A stretch of 64,000 nucleotides of DNA from Sipunculus nudus (Eukaryota; Annelida; Sipuncula; Golfingiida; Sipunculidae). Under the pieces are notes generated by a model. The model was not told the DNA's origin, searched no databases, and was given only the letters and a program-made list of their open reading frames with translations. The stretch lies in assembly GCA_026874595.1 (NCBI GenBank), contig CM049317.1:27308401-27372400 (forward strand), written 5' to 3'. Numbering within the stretch: position 1 is the first letter of the stretch; each line of letters starts with the position of its first letter. Below are positions 33,301 to 46,800 of this stretch, in pieces. Position numbers and translations under genes: made by a program.

Positions 33301-34430
33301 ATGGATAAACTGAAGACTTTTGTAAAATTCTTAATTGAAATATTAGGGAGTCACTTCCCTTTGCAGCTTTCTGGGAAATTATTGAAAAATATATACTTTC
33401 GAGAGCATTATGTAAACATAATTTTTGGTGGACCAGAGTGCAGTGCATGTAAAAAGTGTTGCGTTGATGTCGCGCTGTACCGTATATGATAGATACTACA
33501 TCCGGTGTCAACATCAAAACGTGATGATTACAAAAGTAGGAAATATCGTGTCGGCACGCACCAAAGACTGCAGCGTCAAAGTTCAGAGGTAAGAGTTTAC
33601 ATGGTCAAAGTTCAAGTTGTGTCTGTCAATCCGTATACCACCATATTTAGATAAAACTCTTGGGGACGCTCGTGGGAGGCACAGGTTTGTCACATCCCCA
33701 ACCGTCTCTCATCTCGCCATCTGATAAAATAAAGAGATCATTTAATCTCTCTCTCTCTCTCATATAACCCATTTCCCACATCTAAGAATTTGAGTCAGTG
33801 ACATCTACACATTTTATCTGGATCTTACATGGTTTTAGGTACACCTGACTTTCATGTTTCACCGAGACGAGTTTCGGACGACACGTGAGGTAAACAGGGA
33901 AACAATTTATGCGTGAAAAGAGAAATGCAAGATCATGGTGTCATTACTCACATTTCCGTGCCTGCTCACATCTGGTGTTATGGGCCACGACTTTCATTTT
34001 ATTAATGGCGTAAATGAGGGCGTCATTTGCAACTTCATTGCATTTTACATCTTTTCTTATGTTGGTGGCGAAACACTGAACAGTTGCGTTAATCCTGGAC
34101 ACCACAAAACTGAAAAAAAAATGAACAAATAAGTAGAAACGTTTGAACCAGATTTTGGTTAAAAAAACCTTATTCAAAGACACATCGATGACGCATGAAT
34201 GTGTAGTCTATACAAGGAACATTATATTTGAGACAAGCTTCAGACCCTTTTATTGCATTATAATTTCACTAAAGTTTTTTAAACGTGAAAAAAGTTAAGA
34301 ATGCCAAGTGTATCAAATCCACGGGTGCTCACCTCTGGTAGGAATTGTTTGTAAAATAATGTCCGATGATTGAAAGAAAAAGTGACCGATCAACAATAAT
34401 TAATCGATGATTTTATATACTCTCAATACC
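33300..34430. other. No gene recognised
   Basis: A (CT)n tract lies at 33748-33764. A 62-codon open frame at 33301-33489 has a CSACKKCC cluster, but no start context, domain or splice support, so it is not called. Confidence 0.5.
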
Positions 34431-34437
34431 AAATTAC

Positions 34438-34841
34438 CAAGGGCGCCTAGCCAAGCCCCCCCCCCCTCCCCGCTTGCATATATACTGTAGTTAGCTTCAT
34501 AATCGCAAGTTTAAAATTTGGCGATTTTGTTATTTTGAACTTTTGCAAGCGTTTCTTTTTCGCGATCGCACCAGAACAAAAATGATATTTGTATTTATTA
34601 TAACATATGACTAGATCAGACACTGTATCATTTATTTCTGTTACAGTCGTTATATTATTATAATAATTACTGATCGTCTAAGTGTATGAGGAATTTTATT
34701 CCCGAAGGTTTCATTTTCACGATTATTTACCATTCGCGAATATTGCGAAATTTAAACCTTCTCGAACAAAAAGTCAACCACAGTACATCTATCCTTTGCC
34801 AAATATTTCGGCCCCCTCCCTTGACCCTGACTACGTCCCTG
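34438..34841. mobile_element. Non-autonomous hAT-type element interrupted by a MITE
   Basis: The left end CAAGGGCGCCTAGCCAAGCC and the right end GACTACGTCCCTG (reverse complement CAGGGACGTAGTC) resemble CAGGGGCGTAGCC-type hAT ends. It is flanked by AAATTACC (34430s) and AAATTACT (34842-34849), an 8-base target duplication with one mismatch, as expected for hAT. A TACTGTGGTT-family MITE (34483-34785) is nested inside, leaving under 100 bases of host element. Confidence 0.65.
34483..34785. mobile_element. MITE of the TACTGTGGTT family, copy 2
   Basis: The left end TACTGTAGTTAGCTTCATAA and the right end AAAAGTCAACCACAGTA are inverted copies, with internal TTCGCGA-type motifs and TA at the edges. 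Same family as 26244-26664. It is younger than the hAT-type element it interrupts. Confidence 0.68.
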
Positions 34842-35033
34842 AAATTACTATATTGAAATATGCTGTGCACAATTATATATGCATAATATGTTGACCGAGT
34901 TCGTTTGAATTTGTACATCACGCCGAAATCACAAGATAACGGCCGTTTTGTTGACACTTGTTCGCTGCAAAACATTCTGATGCTGTTCGCCATTTTATGA
35001 CCCGTCTTTCTTATATCACTGACAAGACCTGAA

Positions 35034-35875
35034 TACAGTGAAACCACGTTGTGTCGAAGTCGAAGGGACTGGTGAACTTACTTCGACACTACCGGAGTTC
35101 GAGACAACCGATGTTCATTATATTCAACCTTCTTCAGCCTCGATTATTATCAATAAATACTGCACATGTATAGGGCCTATGTTATTTAGGTCTCACAAAT
35201 GTTTTCATGAAAGAACAACACAAATTTTATATACATTTTTTATTAATAATAAGAACACATTAGTACCAACAAAATTAGGATAAGGTTGATCAAGAAAGTG
35301 AAATAAGAGCACATACATGTAAACATGTATAAAAAGCACCCAATTCAATAAATGATTGGCTCAGATCATTTTCAGTTCAACTTTATCCTAGACACATCAA
35401 AGGTAAGGATTGGATAATGTTTGGTTTATCAAGTAAACAACGGACTAGGTATATGTCAGCCATCGCGCTTGATGAGTAAGATCCTTGCCGGTATTAAGTG
35501 TAACTAGTCATCGCGGCCGTAGGTATGATTGTTGGACCATGTACAACTGTTGTTCAAACATTAAAGCGGCATGACCTTGAGTCGACAGAGCCATCGCGCT
35601 TGATGAGTGAGAGCCTGGTCGGTATTAATTAATTATGACTGGTCATCACGGCCCAATCATGATTGACGGCATGACTTCGAGTTAAGCGGTAGAAATACAA
35701 GCTGGGGACCAACAAAACACCTCGACACATCCGGTTTTTCGACACATCAGACATCGACACCAGCGGAGTTAAATTAGTAAGGTTTTAACTATTTTTTGCA
35801 GGAACCCCACGTTCGACTTCGACACATGCGGGAATTCGACTTAACCGAGTTCGACACGACGAGGTTTCACTGTAT
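35034..35875. mobile_element. 842-base TIR element, 'tacagtgaaacc' ends
   Basis: The left end TACAGTGAAACCACGTTGTG and the right end inverted CGTCGTGTCGAA-type sequence GAGGTTTCACTGTA pair for about 27 bases with few mismatches. TA flanks are consistent with a TA target. Inside, a segment beginning CCATCGCGCTTGATGAGT is tandemly repeated (about 35461 and 35592). There is no transposase frame, so it is non-autonomous. Confidence 0.7.
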
Positions 35876-36077
35876 TTTTATCTGGATAAAATGACTTTTT
35901 TTCTGTGCATACATTATCTTTTTTTAATGTTTTATAGGCATAGTTTTTTTTCCTTGTGTCGAGGTAACCGCCTCCATTTTTAAGTACTGACTTATCTGAT
36001 TATTTACCTAAGTATGTACACCTGCAGAGCTTCATTATCGGTTTGGGACTATTTGACAGAGCTACGGAAGGACTCAC

Positions 36078-36262
36078 TTCCTATCATTTTTTTATTTTTT
36101 TGTGTCCTGGTGTCACCCAGGCCCGATGTCCACCGCACCTGCAGAGCACTCACCCTAGGTGGGGGCCGAACATGAAAAACCTCACCGCCTCGGCTGAGAT
36201 TTAAACCCACGATTCCCAGGCTTTGAGTCCTGCGCTCTACCCCTGAGCCACAGAAGCCGGTG
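36078..36262 (-). mobile_element. tRNA-derived SINE
   Basis: On the minus strand, GTGGCTCAGGGGTAGAGCGC (A box) is followed at tRNA spacing by GTGGGTTTAAATCTCAGCC (B box), then a tRNA-unrelated body and an A-rich tail (CACAAAAAAATAAAAAAATG at about 36082-36105). This is the standard order of a tRNA-headed SINE. Confidence 0.65.
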
Positions 36263-36840
36263 TGTGCATACATAATCGTTTGTGACAGATTGTGAAAAGA
36301 AAGATAAATCATCGATATAATCGATTAATTTACACACCACTAGTATAGTGTTCAGCTGGCTAGCCCGTGCTGTCGGCACGCGTGCAGGCGTGGTCATTGG
36401 TGCTAAATGGCTGCCTTGGTCAACCCTTCCCATATAGCTCTTTCTATATCCGCCGCGGCTCAGGACATAACTTACCAGTTGTGAGATTTTTGTTAGTTAT
36501 GAGATAATATATGTGAAAATTTGCGAGTTTTTTTTTAATCTCATGACTGATATATCACGTGTTTCTCTTTAATATTATTAGAAGGATCACATGGTAAAAC
36601 TATTACAGAAAAATTAAAGATATACAGACTAGTCACATATGTCATTTGTCTTCCTGTTTGGCTTCACGACACACGGCAGAATCTTCTGGAATATTTTGCA
36701 TTCTACAGAAAATAAAGTATATTTTATATTATCAAAGATAATTTTATGAAGATAGTATTGTTTTATGAAATTGTAATCGATGTACGTGTATTATAATTTA
36801 ATGAAAGTATTATTGTTTCATAAAATTTAAATACGTGTAC

Positions 36841-36911
<71 letters not shown>

Positions 36912-37150
36912 CTATATAGTCAAGACATTTCATAATTAATTATTTTCTATTATAAAGATCATTGAGTATAATTAACTGCATTGGAAAATCCTTAAATAGC
37001 ATAATTCACTTGGATTTAAAGCACCAATTTGAACACATTATTTCAGTAAACATGTCCACATCAATATTAACTCTGTTTCGTCGTAAGGTTTTAAAAAACG
37101 TTCAGACAGGTACAATAGAGTATACAGTTTTACAACGTTGAGCCATCATT
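36262..37150. other. Downstream flank of the EGF/GDNF-like gene
   Basis: An (AT)n tract of about 65 bases at 36845-36909. No polyadenylation hexamer is obvious for the minus-strand gene. Nothing else was recognised. Confidence 0.5.
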
Positions 37151-37175
37151 CAGACCGTCGGCTCTGTCGTAGGCA
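37150..37175 (-). CDS. Candidate terminal exon of the EGF/GDNF-like gene
   Basis: A strong minus-strand acceptor (TATAATTTTCTCTGTAG) precedes 26 bases that keep phase with the exon ending at 37751 and add VPTTEPTV before TGA. That would give a 442-residue secreted protein with no membrane anchor. Such a short exon can match by chance, and the real 3' end may lie elsewhere. Confidence 0.3.
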
Positions 37176-37619
37176 CTACAGAGAAAATTATAGGGATTAA
37201 TGAGAACAAACGTAGCCACAAAGAGGGCCAATACCCCTGTAATTTTCACACCCAGTATCCAAACGGCTCACCCCAGTACCCCTCGCGGCATGTCAGGGAA
37301 GCCACTGCGGACGTTTATAATGTTATGCATCCTGCGCAAGCATTAAACGATCGATCGGCTGGCCGCTAAAGATAAAAAAAACCGTTCCACCGCGGAGTTA
37401 TCCACATTTGGCCTAGGCTTGCCTGTCACTCTGTCCACATTACAGAGGTGTTTTGTCAGCACCGTTCCTCGATAACTGTCCGTAATTTAGAATAGAGAGG
37501 TGCCCGCAATTAAGAAAATAAATACATGATAATAAATAGTAAACTTTTCAAAGGACTGTCCGTAATTGGCCGTAAATCGCAGGTGCCTTCAATACAGAGA
37601 TGCCCGTAAGGAGAGGTTC

Positions 37620-37623
<4 letters not shown>

Positions 37624-37677
<54 letters not shown>

Positions 37678-37700
37678 GTATGTGTGTGTGTGTGTCTAGC
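37624..37700. repeat. (AT)n then (GT)n microsatellite
   Basis: Pure dinucleotide tracts. They follow GGAGAGGTTCCACTATA, another sequence like a TACAGTGGAACC inverted end. Confidence 0.9.
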
Positions 37701-37750
37701 GCGGGAAAAAATTAATGTAAGGGCGTGACAATATCTAACTAAAATCTTAC

Positions 37751-37881
37751 CTGAACAAATCATATCCACAGACAGTTTCCCGGTAAGACCGAACGTCTCG
37801 AAAAAATACTGATACGCGGAGCAGCCCGCCAGAGGGAGCTGTCCTCTTTGGAATTCTCGATAGCAGCGGTTGGCAGTCTCC
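37751..37881 (-). CDS. Exon encoding the second half of GDNF/GAS1-like domain 2
   Basis: The minus acceptor CCTGCAG precedes WETANRCYREF and GCSAYQYFFETFGL, ending LSVDMICS before donor GTAAGA. The C-x2-Y-x2-FF...C block resembles the KCHKALRQFF...FC block of GDNF receptor alpha domains. Confidence 0.75.
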
Positions 37882-40800
37882 CTGCAGGAAACAGTAAATC
37901 ATGTGATTGTGATAATTCTTGAAAGATCTTACACTACAAGTTGTAGTCGTATAAATGTCATCGTGTGTCACCTGATGTGAACTCGTCCTTGCTATGTATG
38001 CATTAAACCATTACTCTGTGACGTAACTAAAACTACCACTAATTGTTATCATTTAAATGGCTGTGGGCAGTTATGATTCAATAGCTCTGGTTAGTGATCT
38101 ACTCCTAGATTACAGTTCGCTCTCTGGCAGTACTTCAGGTCCAGTATGGGCGACATATTGTACTGTCGGAATCCTTCCGCCAGGAGGGCATGCGTTCATC
38201 ACTGCTCGTTAGAGGGTGTGTTTGTGTGTGTGTTTTTGTGTGTTTGTTTACACATAACTCACGCAATCATGAACGGAATATCATGATATTTTCAGGGCAT
38301 TTCGGGAATGGGCCAGTGAAGAATCGAGTAGATTATCGTGTGAAACCGGCACATGATCTGGATTCAGGAGGGTCATCAAGGAATATTTAAAAATGTACAG
38401 TCACTTATGCATGAATGAACATGGGAATATGGTCCGAATAATTGAATGCAAAAACGGTGTTGGGAGCACCCCGACAATAGGGACCCCCTAATGGCTCGCA
38501 TTCCTTAGAATGAGATTTCTAGTCTATCAGACAGCAACTGTGTAACTGTCGGAATGCCTGTGGTAGGAAGCGAGTCGAAGAATAAAATACAGCATAATTG
38601 CTATTTTGTGTCAAGTTTAGGAGTTCCAATACTTATTCACATAGACCTAATAGGACTAACTTTGACAAATGTCCAGGAATCCTGTTGGACAATGTGAGTG
38701 CAAGGTACCATTTTCTCAGCATACTCACATATATCCATATATTTTAGTTTTTAGTTTTGTCAGAAATAATCGACATGCAATTGATTTCAGGGACACCGCA
38801 ATCCACATTTTATGCCGTAAATGGTAATCCACCGTTTAATAATTGATATTAAAAGTTTAGGAGCCATTATAATCCATGACAGATCTTTTCCACGAGCATG
38901 CGCACTGCGCGTAACGTTTGTCTGTTATGATCTGGTCCAATCAGCCGGCATCGAGTTTTGTCGAGTGGTCTCTGATAAAAACTAAAGACCCCCACAAGAA
39001 CCTGTCCATTAAATACAAGGAATTTTCTTAAATAACATGATTTTGACTAAACGTAGGCTTTCTTTAACAATGAACCACACCGAACACATAGTGTTAGCGT
39101 TCGATGACAGGTGTCGCTAGTGTTAGTAGGAAACGTCTATCTTGATTTTCTCCCTCTCCACTTATCTTGAATTTGTGTGATTTTTTATAAGATTTTCCTG
39201 GTCGAGAGAATTCTGCTGTACCTATATGCTATACCTGTATGATACGTAATAAGTTTACGTTATAAGAATATGCCAAATAAATGATATAGACTGGTACTTA
39301 CCACAGTGACTTGTTGCAAATGGGACTCTGGTAACGATAAGCTTCGATCAGCGCCTCACCGCATTGGACCGTCCCCTTGGCACAACCAGGTTGGTTAAGA
39401 GCTAGAGAGATTAAAAAAATACATAAACAGAAAAAAAATAGAAAACAAATGGCCAACTGGTTACAACGCCAAGCTGCAAAGCATGAAAAATATGGTCCGA
39501 TATTTATAAACATCACCGTCGTACACGGAGCAACAGTTGCACAAACTAGAGCAGGAAAATTGAACCTGGAGAAGAAATGAACATGGCAAAAAGATTACGA
39601 GATATTTTATACATCTAGTCACAAATATTGTTACGGAACCTGATAAAAACAGATCACGTAATCGTGACGAGCATAAATTTTGTAACGGAGATAAAAAAAA
39701 TCAGATTCACTAGGCAGCGTGAAATGTCTACGGGAATGAATAAAGAAGTCAGTGTTTTTTGTTAACAAATAACTATAATTTATTCTTAGAACAATCCTAA
39801 CATTACAATACACTAAATAAATACAATTACACAGAATAACAATAAAAATGTACAGTACCAGAGTGTACGGATCCTAGGCTTTGATCTCTGGATACCACCA
39901 CTGTCATAGCTCAACAAAAGTCCTTTCACACAAATATTCCAGGTAAATAGTAATAATCCATAGGCAAACTGAAGACAGTCCGTATTAAATCTGTATTAAG
40001 TCCTTTGAATATCTGACTCCACTGCAATTATCGGTAAGGTCCCAAAACTGACGAGACAGTAACACTCTAAGTGCTCCCTGGTATTTTCCTTTCTGTCGGC
40101 TCTTAACATAGCCGCTAATTTATAGCTTCTCACCCGAAAATTCTAGAAATGGAAAATTCGCAAAGAACAATACACCCGCACATGAACAGACCCGAAACAC
40201 CTAGAACAAAGAACGCCTTGTCTCTACACTTCAGACCCCATACGCGAGCCAGCGCTCAACAAGCGAGGTTCCCATAGCAACAAACTATGCCTGCGCTACA
40301 TTTAAAGTTTAATACATAATCTAAGATAAATATTAAACATCCGGACAGATATCCTAAAACAGTTTTACGGTAGTATATTGTATACCGACAAAGCAGGCAA
40401 AACGATCCGGACAGATATCTTGAAAAAATTTTACCATTTTTATATTGTATATGGACAAAGACAAAAATGTCAACGATCCGGACAGATATATCCAAAAACA
40501 GTTATAATAAAGTATACTGTTTACAGACAAAGCAGACAAAAATGTTAACCTATCGGACATATATCCTTAAACTATTATACTTTTGTATATTGTTTATAGA
40601 CAAAGACAAAATGTAAACTATCCGGACAGATATCACCGAACAGTTTTACTTTAGTATATTGTATACGGACAATGCAGAAAAAAAATTAATAATTTGGACA
40701 GATATCCTAAAACAGTTATACTTTAGTATATTGTATACGAACAAAGACAAACATGTTAACCATACGGACAGATATCTTAAACAGTTTATACTATAGTATA

Positions 40801-43800
40801 TTGTATACAAAATATACAAAGCAGACAAAATGATCCGGACAGATATCGATCAATTGTAGGCAGAGAGCAGCGGGGTTATAAAGCGGGGTACCAGTCTATC
40901 CACGTACCTGGCTGCTCGGTTATGCAGTGCCAGGCCACATGCAAAGTTGGGTCCGTGTTCAGCCGTGAAAATAGCAGTCTGGTCACGTCATCCTTGGTGC
41001 AGGCGCAGTCCTTCTTGGCAATCAATTCCTCATATAGGTTATGTAAGCAGGTGGTCTCGTTCTGGTACTGCTGCTGTGTGTATTTCCTTGAGAAGATATG
41101 TATAAGTTAATAAAATCAGGCATGGGAGGAAACCAGTCATGCAGGACATGCACGTGTCCAGGGGTGGACTCGACTCCGGACCCATGTACACTTTTTCGGG
41201 ACTCAAGGTCTTGGACTTGAAAAGGCTTGAAAGGTTGTAATCGGACATGGACTTTAGGGCTCGAGAAATCAGACCGAACCTATCTTGAGTCCAGCAGATT
41301 AAAAAGAACTCGGTCACGCAAGGTCTGATATTGCAAAACAAACAATACAAAAGACTTGCATGTGCAAAGTGTTTACAGAAGTGTTTGCTTAAAAGGATTG
41401 GGGAATATATAACTCTCCCATCCGCCCCCACCCGTGTATTGACGCTCCTGTTTGAGCTGAAAAAAAAAAAAATTCGATGTGTATTTTGAACATCTAATGT
41501 CAGTCGTCGCCAACAGTGATCGCTAGTGTGGTGGAAACGACCATTGCAAATTTGCCAACCTGCGTACAGGGTGTAAGGTCTATTAAGCCAATGATATGAA
41601 CCTGCCAGTAAGTACGGTCTAAAACATGTTTGATCTGATATTTGACCAAATCAACGTCTCACTTGGGTGATCAGTAAATGTAAACAACATGTGACTCTCG
41701 ACCCCTTGGGACTCGTGTCTTATTTCAGCATGCAATAATGGTTAATCTCCCAAGTCATGCATGTAATCCTTTTGCATAATGTGAAAAAGACCACAACAAG
41801 TGTCCCAGCACTATCATCGTGCATTAGTTTCAGCAATGCTGGCAACAGTTTATCACGTAAACCATCAGTGGTAGCACGTGTACAAGTTTCTGTCTACAAT
41901 ACCACGTCACAGATATTACAACACAAATAGGTCCGTAGGTTTATCAATATAAAAAAAAATATATTTCCCGGACAAATTCCATTTGTTGGTTATATTTGGA
42001 ATGGATGTTTTCGAAGCATACTTTATATTTTCTAATTGCCTTAATGACTGTTATTTTCAATTGTGGGTGATACAGCCTGCGTCCGACTTGAAATAGTGCC
42101 TTGCCCACACTGATTTGCTGAGATCTATCCCCTCCATAGACGAGATCTCGCGTGATGACAATGATTTCCTTGCACAGTTACTTCTTGCATGTAGAGAGTG
42201 ATTTATGCAGCTGGAAATTAATATATAACTTCAGAGAACGTATAAGTCGCGAAACTTTCAAACTTAAAGCATGCAATTCACCTACCTTCTATGGAATTTA
42301 TATAATTTCTGGCTTTAAATACTCTGCGTACATGTAAATGAACTCTACAGGTAATTCCTTTTAAGAAAGGTTCTTATAACGCCTCTGTGACGGATGTATT
42401 AGCTTTGTTTCTATAAACTGTTAGTAAACACAGACATGTTGACAAAAGGAAAAAAAATCATGTGACCTGGGGTGGTTGGTTGCAAATGTGCTGAAGTTGA
42501 AAGTTGACTTCGCCAGCTATCCTTGTCGAATGTTTGGATTATTTTGGCGGGATTTACACGTGGATGTAAACAAATGAACAGCCAGGTGCGGCATGATCGT
42601 CTTTTCGGGCTTATTTTTATGAAAGGTTCAAGGTTTATCTTTACTTAATTGACGTCAGATATTCAAATAGGCCCCTTCAACATTTTCTGGCCTCAAAGCA
42701 CAATTCTTATCAAAGTTTTGTAAAAATCACCGATAAATTCTGATTTTTTTTATAATACGGTGAAATGACCCTGCACCCCAACGTAAATCTTCAGCCAATA
42801 TTAACACAACCGAAGATGGCATCCCATATATGCGTATGTAGTACGTATGCAGTACGTATATGCGTATGCGTATACAGGACCTTTCGGTCGCTAATGTAGT
42901 GACTGAAAACGCAAACGCATGGAAACGGACGGGGGAATCTCGCTCTATGACGTCCGTGGTTTAGAGTATTCCTCTGGCAGATAGGTTCTCTGCTCCTGCA
43001 GTGCTTTTCTATATAATCCGAATTTTGCAGCATACATAGTACCGTATAGACATAACTATAATTAGTATTAATAGAACCACAGGCGTCCGCTTTCTAGCGT
43101 TATACGGATACGCGTCGCATACGCATTCGCCCTGCACTCATATATATGGAGTGCTTGCTTTAAATACAAAATAATTATCCTATATACCTGCACTCGGTGA
43201 AGTTGTTCGGATTGGGCTTCCGGTTTGCCACTCGACATCTCGAGGCATCAATACTGCATATCTCTACAGTAAAAAAATAGTCCGCTGACAAAATGTTTTT
43301 GTTAATCTATTTTATATAACATATCACTGAAATAATTTATCATTTTAGGAAAAAAAGACAAATTCTCAAACAGAGATATAAAATTAAGTTTTCATTTCTT
43401 TGTTTCCCATCACACTTTTTCTATCACTGCAATAAACATTTAGTACTTTGTAGTAATAAGTCTCTGATACATTAAATTTGATGTTTTTTTTAAAATTTAT
43501 ATATCTATAGTGTATACATGGTAGATATAAAAATTGAATGTTATAAAAGACGAAAATAATAATTATTTACAAAACGTGTCGTATCAACAGTACGCACCAA
43601 AAAATTTACATTTCAAACGTTTCCTACAAAGTCCGTACATGTACTTCTCTTTTAACCAGTTAAATAATTTAATCTCAAGAAGAAATTGATTAATAAAAAA
43701 TGTTTCCATTTCATTCATTGAAAATCTTCTTTCGGTAACAAATCCCTCAAACATTTGTTTGATATTGCCTATACAAAAATACATCCTCGTGACAAATAAA

Positions 43801-46800
43801 CACTTGGTTAAGTGATAAATTCCCTGTTTTATAGCTGTATAACAGATAGTCTGAAAAGTAGTCCAATGTCTGAAAATTGAGAAGTCCTGTCCTATGTCCC
43901 AGCGCCTCAATTTCTCAGCAAATTGGTTTCTATAAGTTGACTAGGCCAATGGCCCAGTACTTTTGCAACCCGGTGTTTGCAACTGAGTAGTCCCGTATCC
44001 GTTCAATCCAAGTGTCTCCAAGTTGAGTAGTCCCATGTTTAAGCGACTTAATAGCAGTTGTCTTCAGTTTGAGTTGTCCCAGGTCTCAGCACCTCAGCCG
44101 TCCGGATTTTAAGTTGAGCAGTCCAGTGTCTGATCACCTCAGCAACCCAGTGTCTCCGAGTAGGATGGTCTGATGTCTCAGCACCCCACCAACCCGGTGT
44201 CTCCAAGTTGAGTTGTCCCATGTCTTAGCACCCCACCAACCCGGTGTCTCCAGGTTGAGTCGTCCCATGTCTCAGCTACTCAGCCGTCCGGATTTTGAGT
44301 TGAGCAGTCCAATGTCTAATCACCTCAGCAACCCAGTGTCTCCAAGTAGGATGGTCTAATGTCTCAGCACTTCGATGAGCAGTCGGATTTCTGCCTCGCA
44401 TCTACACAGTTCGGTCATTTGACTGAAGACTTAACACGGTATGGTAGTAAACCTCGGGGCAGACAGACAGACAGACAGACAGACAGACAGGCAGACGGAG
44501 AGAGTACATACTTTGTTCACAGTGGCGCCCTCTGTGTCCTCGAGTACAGGAACATCGGGCGTGCTTCGGACCAAAACTGTAACACGTTCCACCATTGTAG
44601 CACTTGAATCCCTGGCATCCCTGGCCTTCAAACAGATATAACAATCATTATTTGTATCTCGTCACCTTTATCTCTTGTATGCCTGGCTTGAATACAAATA
44701 TCACTCACATCACTTGAATCTCTTGTATGCCTGGCCTGAATACAGATAACCGTCACGGCGACCAGATCTATTGTGTTGTTAATAACAATGCAAAGATTCA
44801 CCATGTGGGTGTAATATCCAAAATATTGAATACCGTATTTCCTTGATCAGACGCCGGGCCTTAGACAGTCGAGTTCCTTATTTAATACATCGTCTGAATG
44901 AAATAAGTGCAGGGGCGTTAATACAAGTAAGGATTTGGGTATATATCCCCCACTTAAAGCAAAAGGGAATCCCCATCTAATCCGAGAATATAAATGGGCA
45001 TTTGTTGATAAAACTACCTGAAGACTATTGCATGTCTTTTTGTTTTAAATGAGAAAAATATTATGTGACGTAATGACAACACGGGACTGAAATGAAAAAT
45101 TCTGATTCATTATCTTGTTATTTATTAAGGAAATAATGTTAACAGCACGGTTACAGGAACAGTCGCCTCATATTCGTAAGGAAATAATGTTTCCAAATGC
45201 ACTTGGTGCACATTTAAAGCAACCAGCACAAGAAAAACGAGATATGTGGCCTCGAAGGCCCCCCGGACAGATTACTAATGCCCGCTGCAAAATCCCTCGC
45301 TTTAATCCCCATAAAAGAACTTATTATATTCCGTGATTGAGTCGACTGAGCTTTTGTACTCATATCCCTATTACATCTTAGGGTACTTTATAATTTGCCG
45401 GCTGTTTTCAAATTCACTCCAGACAGGTGACAGGTATTCCTGTTGGATTCTCTGTTGTGCAGGGCCGGATAGTGTATTTGTTTAATCATCAGGTCATCTG
45501 ACGCGAGGGCACTCGAAATTTCGAGTGTCCAAATATTCCCTTACTTTAGCTTGTAAATTGTAATTCTAAACTTTTGATATGCCAGTCTAGAAGATTAGGG
45601 GTTAAACAGCATGTATTACAGTTTATATTACTGTTAAGTGTATGTGATATGGTAAAAAAAACTGCACAGTCGTGGAAAATTATTGTAGGCGGCTCTACCA
45701 GTTAAGCTCTAGGGAAAGCTGAACAAGATCTTCTGTCCTGTAAGCTTTCAGGCCCATCCATCCACGGACTCCGGCGATATCCAAGGTTATGATCTGCATC
45801 CTAAATGGAACTATTAAAAGCATTGGTCACCCGCAGAGTAGAGGCCAGGAACCCGTAATGAGGCTACGTTATCTGATGTATCTTAGCACAGTGACTAAAA
45901 TCCCTATTTGTGGGTGCGATTTTATCGAGAGATGACATCTTTTCATACGGAGATGACGTGAATTACCAAGAAAGTGCTCAAAACAGGCATTTGTTCTCAT
46001 TTCCTCTAAATAAGGATTCAAGCAATTGTGATCTGAGTATATGCGTAATTTGACATATATCCTATCGGTAGAATTTTTTAGTTAAACACATTGTTGACGA
46101 CTACCAGAAATAGGAGTTGAAACTGCACAAAGAGAGACAAACGTTTGCAGGTGGCGGCACCTTGCATGTGTTTGGAATAATACAGTTCAAGACGATGCAC
46201 ACGGAAAATAAATCACACCAATACATAAAACCACTCCACTCCTGTGATTTTCCTCTAAAACAGAGACCACGACAAAACATGGTGGCGCCACAAGCCTCGT
46301 GCTCGAGATACAGCTACATATATAAATGCAAAATTCTAGGCTAAAACGCACCCAACCACTTCTACTATTTATACAACTTTTATAATCAGAGTATTACTAT
46401 CACACGTGCAGAACTACCATTATTTCACAAACAGATTTTGATTAACACAGAAGGAGCTTTCGATTTTTTCTTACGGAAAGCAGGACTCATCTGCCGTCAG
46501 TGGGACAGTTCTTGCTTGGATCATCATATAACGCTTATGCATTTAAAAAATCACTCTCGACTTGAGTGAGAATTAAACATGCCTATCAAAGGTGTATTAT
46601 TTTATTAACCCCGCTATGAATCTGACATATTTGTCGTGACTTTGAAACTTGTATGCTAAAAACGGAACCGGGTATTAGACAGGATTATCGGCCTTTACCA
46701 TAAACTTTGCCATTTTGAACGGCTATTTCGTCATTTTCAGACTGGGTTAGTATGTGCTTGGGGAAAACAACAACAAGCCAAGTGGGACAAAGCAGGCATT

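Noticed and set aside
33301-33489. Plus-strand frame with a CSACKKCC cluster
   Set aside because: Single short frame with no domain, no splice logic, and adjacent to a dispersed repeat.
39620-40260. Considered as a solo LTR
   Set aside because: I could not find TG...CA ends, a target duplication or a second copy in the window.
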